A stretch of DNA of 22,500 nt, taken from positions 35,906,456 through 35,928,955 of the forward strand of contig CM060339.1 in assembly GCA_030674155.1 (NCBI GenBank). Direction: 5' to 3'. Below the pieces are notes generated by a model that was not told the origin of the DNA, searched no databases, and saw nothing but the letters and a program-made list of their open reading frames with translations. Positions 20,222 to 22,500 of this stretch are shown here, piece after piece. Numbering within the stretch: position 1 is the stretch's first letter; each line of letters opens with the position of its first letter. The position numbers and the translations under genes were made by a program. This stretch comes from Stramonita haemastoma. Its lineage: Eukaryota > Mollusca > Gastropoda > Neogastropoda > Muricidae.

Positions 20222-20580
20222 TGGTAATTGGGGGAATCAGTGTTCTTGCGTTTGATCCCCGTTTTTGCCCGAAAATTTACCCCATCCACTAGACTGTGAG
20301 TGGTGATCTGTGTGCACGTCTTTCGGATCAAATAGTGAACAAGGTCTTGCATGCAACACGGATTCAGAGCAAGTAAAAGTACCCATGACACCACGAAAGT
20401 GTTCTCTATCAAAATTCTGTACAAAAAGGCACTCTAATGGGAAGCAAATACACTTAAGAGCAGGACCTTTTTTATTTTTTAATGAATGGCACTGGTTTTT
20501 TGTGGCAACGCACTCTCTCCCTCCTGGGAGAGAAGCCCAAATTTCACGCAGATAAATATGCTGAGACTGGAAATAAAATT
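20222..20580 (+). mobile_element. Near full-length but degraded SINE copy
   Basis: GTTTGATCCCCG (near 20249) is a decayed B-box-like sequence. It is followed by CGAAAATTTACCCCATCCAC, GTCTTTCGGATCAAATAGTG (decayed GGATGAGAC core), CAAAATTCTGTACAAAAAGG, and a tail with CTCTCTCCCTCCTGGGAGAG plus CCCAAATTTCACGCAGATAA and ATATGCTGAGA. The order and tail match the copy at 19305-19618. The A-rich end is short (AAATAAAATTAAA). It is probably the most complete of the four copies here, and the most mutated in its core. Confidence 0.7.
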
Positions 20581-21475
20581 AAACTCAATTTTCAAGAGCT
20601 ATAGTACTAGGAAATGTATAGATCAAAATATTTTTTCACTAAAAATTGGTTTCGACTGTGGGAGGGGCATCTATAATACATGCTAATATATTTCCCTTCT
20701 GTAGATTTTTGTTAATGGTAAGACCAACTTCAAAAGCATCCACAATGTATTGACCATGAAATTTGCCATAGACTAGTATCAAACTTTCCCCGGCAACAGT
20801 GATGTTTTTTTCTTGCCCCTCTGGCTGGTGGCCCCACAGCGGCCTGACATTGATAGTCTCCCTATGGACTTTTGACCCTGAAAATGCCACACATTTCTTT
20901 GCATGGCTGTGGCGGAAAGGTTGAAATTAGCAGGGCGGGAACAGTAGGAGTGAAACGTCACAGAAGATGCAACAAAAAAATATTGTTGGAACTTCATACC
21001 CTGTAAGTTCTTCAGACAAGACTCTGAACCCAGGTTCTGTGTGCGAACGTGGGCAGAACATGTTGAACACCTGTCAGAAGACCTTTTGGTAGGACATCTT
21101 GCACGCACTCCAGAAGACTTTTTTTTCATAATTATTTATAAAGAATCTGCCGAAAGAGATAACGAAAAGACAGGATCATGGAACAAAGTATAAATAATGA
21201 AAACCCATAATTAAAAAACACAAAACTTTCAGCAACTGCTCACAGTTTTGCCATGGGCATTGTGCTATAGATCTGTAGTAGCCAGTTGCTCATGTTGTTT
21301 TCCACCAGGTCTTCCCCACTCCTGGACCTGTCCACTGCAGGCTGTGAAGACACCAGCAGCACGATGCTGGAGCACAGGGCCCAGTGGACTTGTCCTCACC
21401 CACATGACTTAACCTGACCTATGTAAGACCGATAGGGAGGACGGGTAATAACCGGAGAGAAGGAGCAATGCTTGA
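20581..21475. other. Low-copy sequence, no gene supported
   Basis: Two overlapping minus-strand frames exist, at 20639-20890 (83 codons) and 20779-21129 (116 codons). The first has a more protein-like composition (for example the stretch LILVYGKFHGQYIVDAFEVG) but no domain I recognise, and nothing shows splice sites or a promoter around it. It could be a remnant of an unidentified mobile element. No RNA gene or repeat is visible. Confidence 0.5.
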
Positions 21476-21479
21476 ACAC

Positions 21480-22270
21480 AACCCTGAAGGGTCGAATGTC
21501 TGAAGGCCAATATACTCGGTAGAAGTCCCTGAAGTTAAAAGTCCTAGAAAAGTCCTTAAATGGCAAACTCCTGAAAAAACAAGCCCCTGAAGGGCAGGAA
21601 CATGCAAAACAGGCCCCTGAAGGGCAGAAACATGCAAAACAGGCCCCTGAAGGGCAAAATCATGCATGCAAAACAGGCCCCTGAAGGGAAAAAAAAAACA
21701 CATGGAAAACAAGCCCCTGAAGGGCAGACTCGTAATGCACTACAGGCCCCTGAAGGGCAAAATCCTGTGAGACCGGCCCCTGAAGGGCACACTCCTAAAA
21801 GACCAGCCCCTGAAGGGCACACTCCTAAAAGACCAGCCCCTGAAGGGCACACTCCTAAAAGACCAGCCCCTGAAGGGCACACTCCTAAAAGACCAGCCCC
21901 TGAAGGGCACACTCCTGAAAGACCAGCCCCTGAAGGGCACACTCCTAAAAGACCAGCCCCTGAAGGGCACACTCCTAAAAGACCAGCCCCTGAAGGGCAC
22001 ACTCCTAAAAGACCAGCCCCTGAAGGGCACACTCCTAAAAGACCAGCCCCTGAAGGGCCCACTCCTAAAAGACCAGCCCCTGAAGGGCACACTCCTAAAA
22101 GACTAGCCCCTGAAGGGCACACGCCTAAAAGACCAGCCCCTGAAGGGCACACTCCTGAAAGACAAACCCATGAAGGGAGAACTCCTGAAGAATAAGCCCC
22201 CGAAGGGCACACTCCTGAAAGACCAGCACCTGAAGGGCACACTCCTGAAAGACCAGCCCTTGAAGAGCAA
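21480..22270. repeat. 30-bp minisatellite, about 22 recognisable units
   Basis: Core units contain CCCCTGAAGGGCACACTCCT followed by AAAAGACCAG. From 21781 to 22140 twelve units are almost identical; variants are single bases (AAAA/GAAA, one CCCACTCC, one CACGCC). On the left, units between about 21588 and 21780 have CATGCAAAACAGG in place of CACTCCTAAAAGACCAG, and still further left (21480-21587) only TGAAGG/CCTGAA fragments remain. On the right, units at 22141-22265 also diverge. Because 30 is a multiple of three, several frames stay open on both strands: RPAPEGHTPK on plus (21602-22195) and CPSGAGLLGV on minus (21556-22242). I regard these as by-products of the repeat, though a repetitive exon cannot be excluded. 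Confidence 0.95.
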
Positions 22271-22500
22271 ATCCGATGCAGAGCCTAGCATTGTTGCCCA
22301 GGGATCTAGGATCAGCTCCCACTAGGCTGAAACAATTCAGAGATCAAATGCAGTGAGAGCAGAAGGGTCTCTGTGGACATCTGACATTCGACATGCAGCA
22401 GCATGTGAAAGGTAAAGAATGCAAAGCCTCCTGCCATGAAACCGCTACCATGCGTACTTAACAGGTATGTTTGCACTGAGTACAACCTGTCAAGGTGTGT
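22271..22500. other. Low-copy sequence at right edge, no gene seen
   Basis: This sequence follows the minisatellite. It contains ACAGGTATGT (about 22460-22470), which resembles a splice donor, but no open frame of note precedes it. The window ends before more can be said. Confidence 0.5.

Noticed and set aside
21480..22270. CRISPR-like or collagen-like gene in the 30-bp repeat
   Set aside because: Units are contiguous with no spacers, the translated unit lacks the Gly-X-Y pattern, and open frames exist on both strands.

Overview
This window looks like non-coding, repeat-dominated nuclear DNA of a multicellular animal. A mollusc, probably a gastropod, is my best guess. The reasons are very long tetranucleotide and dinucleotide microsatellites, tandem satellite DNA, tRNA-derived SINE copies whose central motif (TTCGGATGAGACTATAAAC) and tail hairpin I associate with molluscan SINEs, and a piggyBac-like MITE. 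The SINE-to-mollusc link is from memory and was not searched. I found no convincing protein-coding gene, rRNA gene or functional tRNA gene. Open frames in the left 14 kb run through satellite or microsatellite DNA on both strands and are explained by tandem repetition.

Positions 1-13345 are the right-hand end of a satellite array made of three related subfamilies. A small piece of subfamily B (1 to about 255) passes into about 6 kb of subfamily A (monomer about 401 bp, 15 anchor points). This is followed by about 2.7 kb of subfamily B, a compound unit of about 592 bp made of one full monomer plus a 3' half monomer, and then about 3.6 kb of subfamily C (monomer 392 bp). All share two conserved boxes, one beginning GTGTGGC and one reading GGTACAGTGTAC, and the same layout: a unique 5' half, an AT-rich stretch, a CA/CG-alternating stretch and a C-rich monomer boundary. 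The right edge is degraded: a 52-bp foreign segment, one diverged C unit, then a switch of orientation at about 12850 so that C units to 13345 lie on the minus strand.

Positions 13346-14211 are an uninterrupted compound tetranucleotide block: CATA, CATC, CATA, TAGG, then GATA. Directly beyond it lies a 475-bp piggyBac-like non-autonomous element (14261-14735), which carries two palindromic CACGTCATATGACGTG sites and a cluster resembling kappa-B and CArG sites.

Positions 14736-22500 are lower-copy sequence with scattered repeats: a C22 tract, (CAGA)n, two long (TG)n tracts, four SINE pieces (minus at 16020-16245 and 19903-19975; plus at 19305-19618 and 20222-20580), three old diverged monomers of the same satellite superfamily (subfamily D, 16258-17320), and a 30-bp minisatellite (about 21480-22270) that is nearly perfect in its centre and decays at its edges. 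The intervening stretches show no gene structure I can support.
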